This document shows positions 26,569 to 35,078 of a stretch of 64,000 nt of DNA, one piece after another. The notes beneath the pieces were generated by a model that saw only the letters and a program-made list of their open reading frames with translations, had not been told where the DNA came from and made no database searches. Source of the stretch: Vulcanimicrobiota bacterium (GTDB taxonomy: Bacteria > Vulcanimicrobiota > Vulcanimicrobiia > Vulcanimicrobiales > Vulcanimicrobiaceae); assembly GCA_003140215.1 (NCBI GenBank), contig PLJL01000004.1, forward strand, positions 1 through 64,000, in the 5' to 3' direction. How positions within the stretch are numbered: position 1 is the first letter of the stretch; each line of letters begins with the position of its first letter. A program made the translations under genes and the position numbers.

Positions 26569-28342
26569 TCCGAACACTGCGCGCGTTTCATGCGGAGCGC
26601 TGACCGCCTCCGACGCCGGCCGCCGAGTCGAGCTCGACGGCTGGGTACACCGCCGGCGCGATCACGGCGGGTTGATCTTCATCGACGTGCGGGACCGCAG
26701 CGGGATTACGCAGGTCATCTTCGACCCATCGCTGGGTGAGGTGTTCGGGCAAGCCGAGACGCTGCGCAGTGAGGACGTCATTCGCGTGTGCGGGGTCGTG
26801 CGCAGCCGGCCGGCCGGGACCGAGAACGCGAAGCTCGCGACGGGTCAAGTCGAGGTTCCGGCCGCCGAGCTCGAGATTCTCAATCGTTCCGAGACGCCGC
26901 CGTTCGTCATCGCAGCCGAGGAGGAGCCGGCCGAGGAGGTGCGCCTGCGCTACCGCTACCTCGACTTGCGCCGCCCGCGCATGCAGCGCAACCTGACCGT
27001 CCGCCATCGCATCCTCAAGGCGTTTCGCGACTACTTCGACGACCACGGTTTTCTCGAGGTCGAGACGCCGAACCTCATAAAATCGACCCCGGAGGGCGCG
27101 CGCGACTACCTCGTCCCGTCGCGCCTTCACCGCGGCACATTTTACGCGCTCCCGCAATCGCCGCAGATCCTCAAGCAGATCCTCATGATCGGCGGCCTGG
27201 GCCGCTACATGCAGATCGCGCGCTGTTTCCGCGACGAGGATTCGCGCTCCGACCGCCAGCCCGAGTTCACCCAGGTCGACGTCGAGATGACCTTCGTCTC
27301 GCAAGACGAGGTGCTGGCGATGATGGAAGGGTCGGTGCGCTACGTGTGGGAGCACGCGCTGGGTCAGACGATCCCCGACCCGTTGCCGCGCCTGACCTAT
27401 GCGGAGGCGATGCGGCGCTTTGGTTCCGACAAACCGGACCTGCGCTTTGAGCTCGAGCTGGTCGACGTCGCCGACGCATTCCGGGGCGGCGCGTTCGGAC
27501 TGTTCGCCGGACTTGCAGAGAGCGAGGCGAACCGCGTGATCGCGCTGCGCTGGCCGGGCGGAGCGGCGCTGTCACGCCGCGACTTCGACGCTGTCACTGA
27601 GCTGGCGAAGACGTTCGGTGCGAAGGGCCTCGCCTACGTCTCGTTCGCACCCGACGGCATCAAGGGCTCGATCGCGCGCTTCGTCGACGAACCGCTGGCG
27701 GCCCAGTTGCGCGAACGTTGCGGTGCGCAGGACGGCGATGCGATCCTCTTCGTCGGCGACGCCAAGCACGGCGCCTCCGAGGTCGCCGGGAAGCTGCGAC
27801 TCGAGATCGGCGAACGCCTGGGGCTGCGCAAGCCCGACGCGTTCGCGTTCTGCTGGGTGCTCGGCTTTCCGCTCTTCGAGCGCGACGAGGAAACCGGCGA
27901 GATCACGTTCTCGCACCATCCGTTCACCGCACCCGCGCCCGGACAAGAGGCGCTGTTCGACAGCGACCCGCTCGCGCTCACCGCGCAGCACTACGACCTC
28001 GTGCTCAACGGCTACGAGCTGGGCAGCGGCTCGATCCGCAATCACACGGCCGAGTTCCAGAACCGTGTCTTCAAGCGTCTCGGTCTTTCAGACGAGCAGA
28101 TCGAGGACCGTTTCGGGTTCTTCATGGAGGCGCTGCGCTACGGTGCGCCGCCGCACGGCGGGATGGCGCTGGGCATCGACCGGATCGTGATGATTGCCTG
28201 CGGCGAGAACAGCCTCCGCGACGTCATCGCCTTCCCCAAGAACCAGACGGCCCGCGACGTCATGATGGACGCGCCGTCATCGGTCCCGGACCAGGCCCTC
28301 AACGATTTGGGCCTGCGAATCGTCGAGCCTCCGCCCGCTTAG
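26561..28342 (+). CDS. aspS: Aspartyl-tRNA synthetase
   Basis: 593 residues, bacterial-type class IIb enzyme with the GAD insertion domain. The N-terminal anticodon-binding OB domain reads GWVHRRRDHGGLIFIDVRDR; motif 2 is FRDEDSRSDRQPEFTQVDVE; HHPFTAPAPGQE and NGYELGSGSIRNH are the conserved C-terminal elements; motif 3 is PPHGGMALGIDRIVM. The His-Gly-Gly in the OB domain matches the non-discriminating (Asp/Asn) class rather than the discriminating E. coli type, which would imply Asn-tRNA is made through GatCAB (inference). The GTG start overlaps the preceding glycosyltransferase. Confidence 0.97.
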   Translation: MNDPNTARVSCGALTASDAGRRVELDGWVHRRRDHGGLIFIDVRDRSGITQVIFDPSLGEVFGQAETLRSEDVIRVCGVVRSRPAGTENAKLATGQVEVPAAELEILNRSETPPFVIAAEEEPAEEVRLRYRYLDLRRPRMQRNLTVRHRILKAFRDYFDDHGFLEVETPNLIKSTPEGARDYLVPSRLHRGTFYALPQSPQILKQILMIGGLGRYMQIARCFRDEDSRSDRQPEFTQVDVEMTFVSQDEVLAMMEGSVRYVWEHALGQTIPDPLPRLTYAEAMRRFGSDKPDLRFELELVDVADAFRGGAFGLFAGLAESEANRVIALRWPGGAALSRRDFDAVTELAKTFGAKGLAYVSFAPDGIKGSIARFVDEPLAAQLRERCGAQDGDAILFVGDAKHGASEVAGKLRLEIGERLGLRKPDAFAFCWVLGFPLFERDEETGEITFSHHPFTAPAPGQEALFDSDPLALTAQHYDLVLNGYELGSGSIRNHTAEFQNRVFKRLGLSDEQIEDRFGFFMEALRYGAPPHGGMALGIDRIVMIACGENSLRDVIAFPKNQTARDVMMDAPSSVPDQALNDLGLRIVEPPPA

Positions 28343-28361
28343 CGCGTCGTTGCCCGCGGCG

Positions 28362-28613
28362 TCATCGCTGGTGTCCGGCGGCGCGTTGCTCCCGGGGTGT
28401 CACAAGCGGGTCGGTTGCGCGGTGTCCGTTGATGTACAGGGCGCCGATCCACGCTGCGATGGCAAGCGCGATCACGACGAAGACGATGCGCGTCGCCAGG
28501 TCGTCGCCGCCGCGGTTCGAGCGCAGAAATCGCTCGCTGTCTGCCTCGATTTCCTTGAGTTGGTCGCGCGGGTCCTGAGCCTGCCCGGTCGGCCCGGGTG
28601 TCAAAAACGCCAC
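28362..28613 (-). CDS. Small single-pass membrane protein
   Basis: 83 residues from a GTG. A soluble N-terminal half (about 1-38, with a predicted helix DQLKEIEADSERFLRSN) is followed by one membrane helix (ATRIVFVVIALAIAAWIGALYI) and a short polar tail. No family recognised. It converges on aspS, 19 bp away, and has no obvious partner. Coding status rests on hydrophobicity and an uninterrupted frame, so it is moderately certain. Confidence 0.5.
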   Translation of the reverse strand: MAFLTPGPTGQAQDPRDQLKEIEADSERFLRSNRGGDDLATRIVFVVIALAIAAWIGALYINGHRATDPLVTPREQRAAGHQR

Positions 28614-28677
28614 GCCGGATGATACCGGCGCGGCGTAGTGGGGTTACGTTGCTCGCCCCTCTGAGGCGGCGACGCGC

Positions 28678-28875
28678 TTAGAAGGGGTGGAAGTCGCGGC
28701 GGGTCTCGCGGAAGAGCATTTTCTTGTTGAGCTCGCGCAGCGCATCGATCGACTTCTTGTGCTCGTCGGAACGGCCGTACTTATTGGCAGCCCGGAGCGA
28801 CGCGTCCAAACTCCGCTCGCGGGCGGCGTAGACGAGGAAGGCGCTGAGGTCGCGTTCGTCGATCCGGAAATTCAT
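28678..28875 (-). CDS. Small charged protein of unknown function
   Basis: 65 residues from an ATG at 28875: MNFRIDERDLSAFLVYAARE... The protein is rich in charged residues, predicted helical and soluble, ending ETRRDFHPF. The frame stays open far upstream, but residues before this Met look like translated non-coding sequence. There is no recognisable domain. It lies between two other minus-strand genes with 64 and 116 bp gaps, so it is probably its own transcription unit. Confidence 0.55.
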   Translation of the reverse strand: MNFRIDERDLSAFLVYAARERSLDASLRAANKYGRSDEHKKSIDALRELNKKMLFRETRRDFHPF

Positions 28876-28991
28876 CGTACGCGGAATATGCCCAGGTGTC
28901 TGAGGGCCTATTCGTGAGCGAAAAGACCTAATCGGCGGCCATCCCTTTGGCGCTGCCGCTCCATTTTGACCGCCCCCGGCGGGGCCGCGCA

Positions 28992-29705
28992 TCACCCTGA
29001 GCGAGCGAGCGCTCCCATGTCGGCCAGCTCGCGCGCGCGAGCGAACACCGCGTCGAGCATCGGCTCCGTCAGCACCCCGGTGTTCGTGTTCTGCCGGCTG
29101 GGGTGATACGAGGCCAGCACCGTGACGCCGCCGGCCTGCGGCAAGTCGACTACGCTCTCGGCGAGATGGGCAAAGGGCGCCCTCGCTCCGCGGTACCCGC
29201 CGATCTCCTTGACCAGCGTGGCGACGGTGTCGTCGGCGAGCTTCCCCAACGTCACCACGACGCGAACGCCGGGCAGCGCCGCGAACTCCTCGCGCAGGTA
29301 CGGAAAGCAGCGCGCGCGCTGCTCCGGCGTCGGTTTGTTGGCCGGCGGAGCGCACCGGACGGCGGCCGTGATGAAGGCGTCGCTCAGGCGCAACCCGTCG
29401 TCGCGATGTGTCGCGACCGCGGCGCTGGCGAATCCCGCGCGGTAGAGCGCGCGATAGAGCCACTCACCGCTGCCGTCGCCAGTGAAGACGCGGCCGGTCC
29501 GGTTGGAGCCGTGCGCGCCGGGCGCGAGTCCGACCAGCACGACGCGTGCGTTCGGGTCGCCCCAGCCGGGGACGGGTTTGGCCCAATACTCATGGTCCCG
29601 AAACGCCCGTTTCTTCACCCGGCCGACTTGGGCGCAGTACGCGCGCAGCTCGGGGCACCGCCGGCAGGCGACGACACGTTTTTCGATCGCCTCGAGGCTC
29701 GGCAT
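28992..29705 (-). CDS. Uracil-DNA glycosylase, family 4/5 type with Fe-S cluster
   Basis: 237 residues. Motif 1 is GLAPGAHGSNRTGRVFTGDGSG, the arrangement described for family 5 (UdgB) enzymes, in which the usual catalytic acid of this motif is absent. Motif 2 lies at SYHPSRQNTNTG. Four Fe-S ligand candidates are visible as CRRC near the N-terminus and C-x14-C in RCAPPANKPTPEQRARC. It excises uracil and some oxidised bases from DNA. ATG 29705 is preferred; the frame continues upstream into the divergent MFS gene. The last codons coincide with a CTCAGGGTGA repeat fragment. Confidence 0.9.
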   Translation of the reverse strand: MPSLEAIEKRVVACRRCPELRAYCAQVGRVKKRAFRDHEYWAKPVPGWGDPNARVVLVGLAPGAHGSNRTGRVFTGDGSGEWLYRALYRAGFASAAVATHRDDGLRLSDAFITAAVRCAPPANKPTPEQRARCFPYLREEFAALPGVRVVVTLGKLADDTVATLVKEIGGYRGARAPFAHLAESVVDLPQAGGVTVLASYHPSRQNTNTGVLTEPMLDAVFARARELADMGALARSG

Positions 29706-29790
29706 GCGGAACTGTTTCGCCGGTCGCGCGAACCTGTCCGGTCGCCATCCCACGACGGAATCTCCCGCCGCCCGTCGTACTCGCGAGGGG

Positions 29791-30969
29791 GTGTCCCGGC
29801 TCGACGTCCGCTCCATGGCCCTGCTCGCCACCGCCCACGTCGCCGACGATCTCAACCAAAGCTTCGTCCCCGCGCTGCTGCCGTACCTGATCGTGTGGCG
29901 CGGGATCAACCACACCGAGGCCGGGACGCTGGTGCTCGCTCAGGCCATCTCGTCGTCGGTGTTGCAGCCGGTGATCGGCATCATCGCCGACCGCCGCTCG
30001 ATGCCGTGGCTGATCGCGGTCGGCTTGATCCTCGCGGGCAGCGGCGTCGCGCTGGTCGGTTTCATGCCGACGCTGCCGCTGATGTGGATCGGCGCGCTGA
30101 TCAGCGGGATCGGCGTTGCCTCGTTTCACCCCGAAGCGGCGCGGTTCGCAAACTACGTCGCCGGCGCGAAGAAAGCGACCGGGATGCGCTGGTTCGCGGC
30201 CGGCGGCAACGTCGGCTTCGCGATCGGCCCGATCTTCGCGACCGCCGTCATCGCCGCGTGGGGTCTGCCTGGAACGCTCGCCGCGTGCATCCCGGTCACC
30301 GTCGTCGGCGCCGTCGTGCTGTTCGAGCTGCGGCGCCTGCGCACGTTCATCCCCGCGCACGCGACCTCGCGCAGCGGACAAGGCACCGACGACTGGACCT
30401 CGTTCGCCAAGCTGTCGGCGTTCGTGACCGTGCGCGCGATGGCGTACTTCGGTTTCGTCGCCTTCGTCCCGATCTACGTCGTCGAGGCGCTGCACGGCTC
30501 GCCCGCGACCGGCGACTTGATGCTCACCGGTTTCCTGGTCGCCGGCGTGTTGGGAACGCTCTCCGGCGGTCCGGTCGCCGACCGCTTCGGGCGGCGCACG
30601 GTGCTCGTCTGGTCGACGGCGCTGGCGGCCCTGATGACCGGGACGCTCGTCGCGCTCACCCACGGCGGGAACTTGCTCTTGGCGATCCCGCTCCTGCTGG
30701 TGACGGGCTTCGTGTTCGTGGCCTCGCAGTCGGCGTTCGTCGTGCTGGGTCAGGAGTATCTGCCCAACCGCATGGGTCTCGCATCGGGCGTGACGCTGGG
30801 GCTCGCGGTATCGATCGGCGGCGCGTTCTCACCGGTCATGGGCGCGATCGCCGACGCGCACGGAATCTCGGCGACGATCCTCGCGGCGGGCGCGCTCTCG
30901 GTCGTCGGCGCGCTCATCGCGCTCACGCTGCCCGCCGAACGGCGCAAGCTCGCGGCGAGCGCGCCGTAG
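29791..30969 (+). CDS. MFS transporter, fosmidomycin-resistance (Fsr) type
   Basis: 392 residues with about twelve membrane helices in two halves. HVADDLNQSFVPALLPYLIV at the start, SFHPEAARFANYVA in the middle of the first half and SQSAFVVLGQEYLPNRMGLASG in the second half are typical of Fsr-like efflux proteins. It should export a small toxic compound using the proton gradient; the substrate is unknown. The GTG start is 86 bp from the divergent uracil-DNA glycosylase and directly follows a GAGGGG run. It converges on trmL, 9 bp apart. Confidence 0.88.
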   Translation: MSRLDVRSMALLATAHVADDLNQSFVPALLPYLIVWRGINHTEAGTLVLAQAISSSVLQPVIGIIADRRSMPWLIAVGLILAGSGVALVGFMPTLPLMWIGALISGIGVASFHPEAARFANYVAGAKKATGMRWFAAGGNVGFAIGPIFATAVIAAWGLPGTLAACIPVTVVGAVVLFELRRLRTFIPAHATSRSGQGTDDWTSFAKLSAFVTVRAMAYFGFVAFVPIYVVEALHGSPATGDLMLTGFLVAGVLGTLSGGPVADRFGRRTVLVWSTALAALMTGTLVALTHGGNLLLAIPLLLVTGFVFVASQSAFVVLGQEYLPNRMGLASGVTLGLAVSIGGAFSPVMGAIADAHGISATILAAGALSVVGALIALTLPAERRKLAASAP

Positions 30970-30978
30970 CGCGCTGCC

Positions 30979-31497
30979 TCAGCCCAGGCCGGGGAAGCCC
31001 AAACGTGCCAGCGCCGCGTAGGTAACGATCCCGACTGCGGTCGACAGGTTGATGCTGCGCACCGCTCCTGCGCGCATCGGAATGCGCAGCGCGCGCGTGG
31101 GGTGCGCGTCGAGGAGTGCTTGCGGCAGACCGGCCGTCTCTTTTCCGAACACGAGCGCGTCGCCGCGCGCGAACTCGGCCTTGTCGTAACCGCGCGCAGC
31201 CCGGGTCGACAGCAACCACAAGCGTTGCGGTTCGAAGGTCGCCAAGAACGCCTCGAGCGACGGATGCACCACGACCGCGAGCGCGTCCCAATAGTCGAGC
31301 CCGGCGCGCTTGAGCTCCCGGTCGTCGATTCGAAAGCCGAGCGGCTCGACGAGATGGAGCGCGCAACCGGTCGCCGCGCACAACCGCGCGACGTTGCCGG
31401 TGTTGGGCGGAATCTCGGGCTCGACGAGGACCACGTGGAGCGGCGCGTCGCGCACCGTGTCGAGCGCGACCACGCGCTGGCCCGGCTGGGCCGTCAT
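30979..31497 (-). CDS. trmL: tRNA (cytidine(34)-2'-O)-methyltransferase TrmL
   Basis: 172 residues, SPOUT-fold RNA methyltransferase. LHVVLVEPEIPPNTGNVARLCAATGCALHLVEPLGF is the N-terminal signature, LVFGKETAGLP is motif 2 and IPMRAGAVRSINLSTAVGIVTYAAL is motif 3 forming the trefoil-knot SAM site. TrmL methylates the wobble ribose of tRNA-Leu species. It overlaps the upstream peptidase gene by 4 nt and is the last gene of the minus-strand operon starting at 37185, though its function seems unrelated to that operon. Confidence 0.93.
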   Translation of the reverse strand: MTAQPGQRVVALDTVRDAPLHVVLVEPEIPPNTGNVARLCAATGCALHLVEPLGFRIDDRELKRAGLDYWDALAVVVHPSLEAFLATFEPQRLWLLSTRAARGYDKAEFARGDALVFGKETAGLPQALLDAHPTRALRIPMRAGAVRSINLSTAVGIVTYAALARLGFPGLG

Positions 31498-32402
31498 CGC
31501 GGGGCGGGTCGCCGCAGCGCGCCGGGCTCCGCGTTGTTCGCCAATGCGACGAGCTCGGGTGTGCGCTCGCGCGGCGCGACCAGATACGCCACGCCGCCGT
31601 GCGTGCGGAACACCAGATCCAATGCGGCGCGCGGATAGCGCGTCGCGACCGCGGGATGCGCCGGGTCGTTGACGACGACGTGTCCGGGTTCGACGCCGCG
31701 AACGACCAGCAGATGTCCGTCGCTGTGCTCGAGCGGCGCGCCGGGCAGCTGCCCGGCCTGCCAACCGATCGAGATCGCGACGGGCAACCCGGCTTCGATG
31801 AAGGCGGCGACGTGGTCGATGCCGCGCAGGTACGCGACGACGCCGCGCAACCCGCGCGCGCCGGCATAGGCCGCGTTGAAGGCCCAGTTTCCGGTGCCCC
31901 GATAGGCCGAGTCGTAGACGCCGCGCGCGACGGCGGGGACGTCGGCTGCGACGTCGTGATAGCGCAGCAGCATCGCCAGCGCCGCCGCCGAGCACCAGCC
32001 GCGCTCCTCGGGATAGGCGCTCAGATATTGCGACAACTGCGGGACGTCGAGGGTGTGCGTGCGCTCGCGAGCCGCGACGCGCGCATCCGGCGGCGGCGGG
32101 ACTGCCACCGCGACCGCGTCGAGCTCGACGGTGCTGGCGACGCCGACCGCCGAGAGCGCGACCTCGCTGCGCAGCACGTCCACCTCGATCCGCGCCGATC
32201 CGCCGGCGCCGTCGAGCGAGCGCCGTTCGCGCGGCGACCAGCGTACGTAGAGCAGCGGTTCGGTGACCGTCGCGTCGCCGTGGTGCGCGACCAGCGCGAT
32301 CCCGCCCGAGGGCGCGGCGGTGTTCCACGAAACGACGGCGCGCGTCGAGGGCGGCACCCGCAACAGCGCTTGGTGCCCGGGGCGGTCGATCAGGCGCAGC
32401 AC
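31494..32402 (-). CDS. C39-like papain-fold peptidase
   Basis: 302 residues from a GTG. The N-terminal half (about 1-115) is a beta-rich region of unknown role. The C-terminal half is a Peptidase_C39-like domain: nucleophile C137 in GWCSAAALAMLLRYH, H230 in HSDGHLLVVRG and D246 in VVNDPAHP form the expected Cys-His-Asp set. No signal peptide or transporter domain is present. A cytoplasmic peptidase or amidase acting on imported peptides is plausible from its place 13 bp after a peptide-binding lipoprotein gene; the substrate is unproven. Confidence 0.8.
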   Translation of the reverse strand: MLRLIDRPGHQALLRVPPSTRAVVSWNTAAPSGGIALVAHHGDATVTEPLLYVRWSPRERRSLDGAGGSARIEVDVLRSEVALSAVGVASTVELDAVAVAVPPPPDARVAARERTHTLDVPQLSQYLSAYPEERGWCSAAALAMLLRYHDVAADVPAVARGVYDSAYRGTGNWAFNAAYAGARGLRGVVAYLRGIDHVAAFIEAGLPVAISIGWQAGQLPGAPLEHSDGHLLVVRGVEPGHVVVNDPAHPAVATRYPRAALDLVFRTHGGVAYLVAPRERTPELVALANNAEPGALRRPAPR

Positions 32403-32415
32403 GAGCGCGTCACGA

Positions 32416-34050
32416 TCAGATCGTCCACTCCCAACAGTTCCAGTAGTTCGAGATGTACGACGCGGGCTGCCAGCCTTTGAGGTCGCTGTTCACCGCGTTG
32501 AACGAGTTCTGCCAGTACAGATAGACGACCGGAACCGTCTCGTGAATGCGTACCGCCATGCGCTGGTAGAGTGCTTTGCGCTTGGCGCGGTCGAACGTCA
32601 AGAGGGCGTCATGGCTTGCTTGGGTCAGGAGCGGGTCGTTCAACCAGGTCGTGTTGGCTCCGTGGGGAGGGATGAACTTCCCGCTCCACAGTCCCTCGTT
32701 GTCCGGATCGGGCGCGTTGGTCGCGATGGTGAACTCGGTATCGAACTTGCCGGTGTAGATCGGGCCCTCGCGCGAGAACAGCAAGCTGGGCGGATAGTTC
32801 TTGATCTCGAGCGTGATCCCGAGACCCTTGAGCTCCTGCTGCATCTGCACTTCGGCTTGTACGTTGGCCGGCTTCGACGGCGTCGTCGAAACCGAGAAGG
32901 TGAGCGGCACGCCGTTTTTCGTGCGCATACCGTCGGCTCCGGCTCGCCAGCCGGCCGCGTCGAGCAGCTGCTTGGAAGCGGAGAGATCGTGCGGATACGC
33001 TGCGATCCCGCTCGGCGCCGCCCAGCTGCTGGGCAAGATGTCGCTGACCGCACGCACGTTGTAGCCGTGGTAGATCGTCTGGTTGATGCGGTCCCAGTCG
33101 ATCCCCTCCGCCACCGCCCGGCGCACCCGCACGTCGGACAGATTCGGCTTGGAGACGTTGAACTCGAGCCGGCGATAGTTTGCGACGAGCTGCTTGTCGA
33201 CGTGGTACCCGCGCAGCGTGCTCAGCCGCGGGATCTGCGACTCCGGGATCGACTCGTAGACGTCGACTTCGTGCGTTGCGAGCTCGTTGAACAGCGTGTC
33301 GGCGTTCGGAACGATCTTGTAGGTGATCGCTTGCAGGCCGGGCTTGCCGCGCCAGTAGTACGGGTTCGCCGCGAGCTCGATCGAGGCGCCGTGATTCCAC
33401 CGCGTGACGACGAACGGTCCCGATGAGAGCGGGTGCGCGTTGAACGGCGCGCGGTTGAGGTCGGGCAGCTTCGCCAGCAGGTGCGCCGGCAGCGGCGGAT
33501 ACGCCGCGCCGCCGAAGGCGAAGATGCCCAGCAGTCCGGCGTAGACTTGCTTGAGGTGGATCGTGGCCGTGCGGTTGTCGGGCGAGAGGTCGATGCGCGT
33601 GATGTCGTCCCAGCCGGTGCGAAGCTTCACGTTGTTCGCCGGGTTCATCGCGGCGTGCCAGGTGAAAACGAAATCGCGGGCGTCGTACGGCTCGCCGTCC
33701 GACCACTTCATCCCCATGCGGAAATGGATGACCACCGTCTTGCCGTCTGGGCTGATCCCGCCGTTCTGCGTGGTCGGAACCTCGGTAGCCGCCGCCGGCA
33801 CGAAGTCGCCGTGCGGATCGTACCGGAACAGCGGCTCGTAGATGAGGTTCGCGAGCTGGTCGGTCGCATCTGAGTGCGCGTACATCTCGTTGAGGCTGTC
33901 GGGCTCCTCGCCCGCCGTTCCGATCGTGAGGTGGCCCGGATGCGTCCAAGCATGCCGCCCGCCGTCCGGCGTCTGGGCTCGATCGACTTTCGTGCAGGCG
34001 CCCAGCGCGAGCGCGCACACCGCGAACCAGGCGAGTAACGCCGTCTTCAT
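32416..34050 (-). CDS. Peptide/dipeptide-type ABC transporter solute-binding lipoprotein
   Basis: 544 residues, SBP family 5 (DppA/OppA). The signal peptide ends in the lipobox LALGACT, so it is anchored after export. The fold is clear: LTIGTAGEEPDSLNEMYAHSDATDQLANLIYEPLFRYD, then LDPD-like LSPDNRT, SSGPFVVTRW and a C-terminal VVYLYWQNSFNAVNSDLKG. It would bind peptides or similar ligands in the periplasm. No permease or ATPase genes are adjacent, so it must use components encoded elsewhere. ATG 34050 lies in an ATGA overlap with the upstream gene. Confidence 0.92.
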   Translation of the reverse strand: MKTALLAWFAVCALALGACTKVDRAQTPDGGRHAWTHPGHLTIGTAGEEPDSLNEMYAHSDATDQLANLIYEPLFRYDPHGDFVPAAATEVPTTQNGGISPDGKTVVIHFRMGMKWSDGEPYDARDFVFTWHAAMNPANNVKLRTGWDDITRIDLSPDNRTATIHLKQVYAGLLGIFAFGGAAYPPLPAHLLAKLPDLNRAPFNAHPLSSGPFVVTRWNHGASIELAANPYYWRGKPGLQAITYKIVPNADTLFNELATHEVDVYESIPESQIPRLSTLRGYHVDKQLVANYRRLEFNVSKPNLSDVRVRRAVAEGIDWDRINQTIYHGYNVRAVSDILPSSWAAPSGIAAYPHDLSASKQLLDAAGWRAGADGMRTKNGVPLTFSVSTTPSKPANVQAEVQMQQELKGLGITLEIKNYPPSLLFSREGPIYTGKFDTEFTIATNAPDPDNEGLWSGKFIPPHGANTTWLNDPLLTQASHDALLTFDRAKRKALYQRMAVRIHETVPVVYLYWQNSFNAVNSDLKGWQPASYISNYWNCWEWTI

Positions 34051-35078
34051 CGTGCCCAAACCTCCGAGAGACGGCGGATCTCCGTCCCGAACCGGTAGCT
34101 ACGTAGCCCGTCGATCCCCGCCCAGGCCGAGTGGTAGCGCGTGTAGACGTCGGCCGGCCCGCCCCGCCAGGTGCCGTCGGCGCGCTGACTGGCGACCAGA
34201 TACGCGATGCCGCGCGCCATGCGCGGGTCGCTGCGCTCGAGCCCGAACGCCGCGAGCGTATCGAGCGCTTCCGCGACGATCTCGGGGTCTCGGTGCGCGA
34301 GCCCGGCAGCCAGGCCGCGCTCGAGCAGCGCGAACTCGGCGGGCAGCACCTGCGGCGCGATCCGTTTCGCGCCGTAACCGTTCAACGTGTACACGACGTG
34401 GCTGACGGCAAAGAACGCGTCTTCGAAATCAGGCGGTGAGGTTGGATACGGGCGCAGCTGCGGGAGCCAGCGGATCACGTCACGGTATGACGCACCCAAT
34501 TGGATGCCGTACGCGTCGCCGAAATACGTCACGATCAACGCGGTCGTGTAGACGTCGTAGCGGCTGCGCCGCGTTGCGGGTTTCGGGCATGGGTCGCATT
34601 CCCAGACGGCGGTGGGCGGCCCGGTGCGCGGATCGAAGTCGAGAAAGTCGTCGGCGCTGAACCGCCGCGCGGCCCGGCGCAGCTGCTGCTTGAAACCGTC
34701 GTCCGGCGCGCCCAGCAGATCGGCGACGAACGCCCCCGCCACCAGGTTCGCGATCTGCTCGGCGTCGGCGCCGGGCGGAACGTTGCGATGCTCGCGCCGC
34801 CATGCCTGCGCGCGCTCGCGCGCCATCGCCGACGCCGCAGCCGCCAGTTGCGGATCGCGCGACGTGCGGGCGATCGAGAAGAAGGCCCACAGATAGTCGT
34901 CGCCGTGCGCGCGGAAATTCGCTCGATCCGACGCTGACCGGTACAAGAACGCGAGCGCGCGCCGGATCGCCGGCGCGACGGCCGAATCGCCAGGCGCCGC
35001 CGGCGGACTTGGCACCGACCCGAACACCGGTAGACACGCCGCGAGCACCACGAGCACCACCAGCCGCAGCCGCTTCAT
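34047..35078 (-). CDS. Exported alpha-helical protein, possibly toroid-like
   Basis: 343 residues with an N-terminal signal peptide or anchor (MKRLRLVVLVVLAACLPVFG; a Cys is present at about residue 15, but the site is not a good lipobox). The body is strongly helical with repeated motifs such as DGTWRGGPADVYTRYHSAWAGIDGL, reminiscent of alpha/alpha toroid proteins (prenyltransferase/squalene-cyclase-like), but no catalytic motif is evident. It is coupled by ATGA overlaps both to the DUF1611 gene upstream and to the solute-binding protein downstream, so it probably acts in the same salvage pathway. Confidence 0.7.
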   Translation of the reverse strand: MKRLRLVVLVVLAACLPVFGSVPSPPAAPGDSAVAPAIRRALAFLYRSASDRANFRAHGDDYLWAFFSIARTSRDPQLAAAASAMARERAQAWRREHRNVPPGADAEQIANLVAGAFVADLLGAPDDGFKQQLRRAARRFSADDFLDFDPRTGPPTAVWECDPCPKPATRRSRYDVYTTALIVTYFGDAYGIQLGASYRDVIRWLPQLRPYPTSPPDFEDAFFAVSHVVYTLNGYGAKRIAPQVLPAEFALLERGLAAGLAHRDPEIVAEALDTLAAFGLERSDPRMARGIAYLVASQRADGTWRGGPADVYTRYHSAWAGIDGLRSYRFGTEIRRLSEVWAR

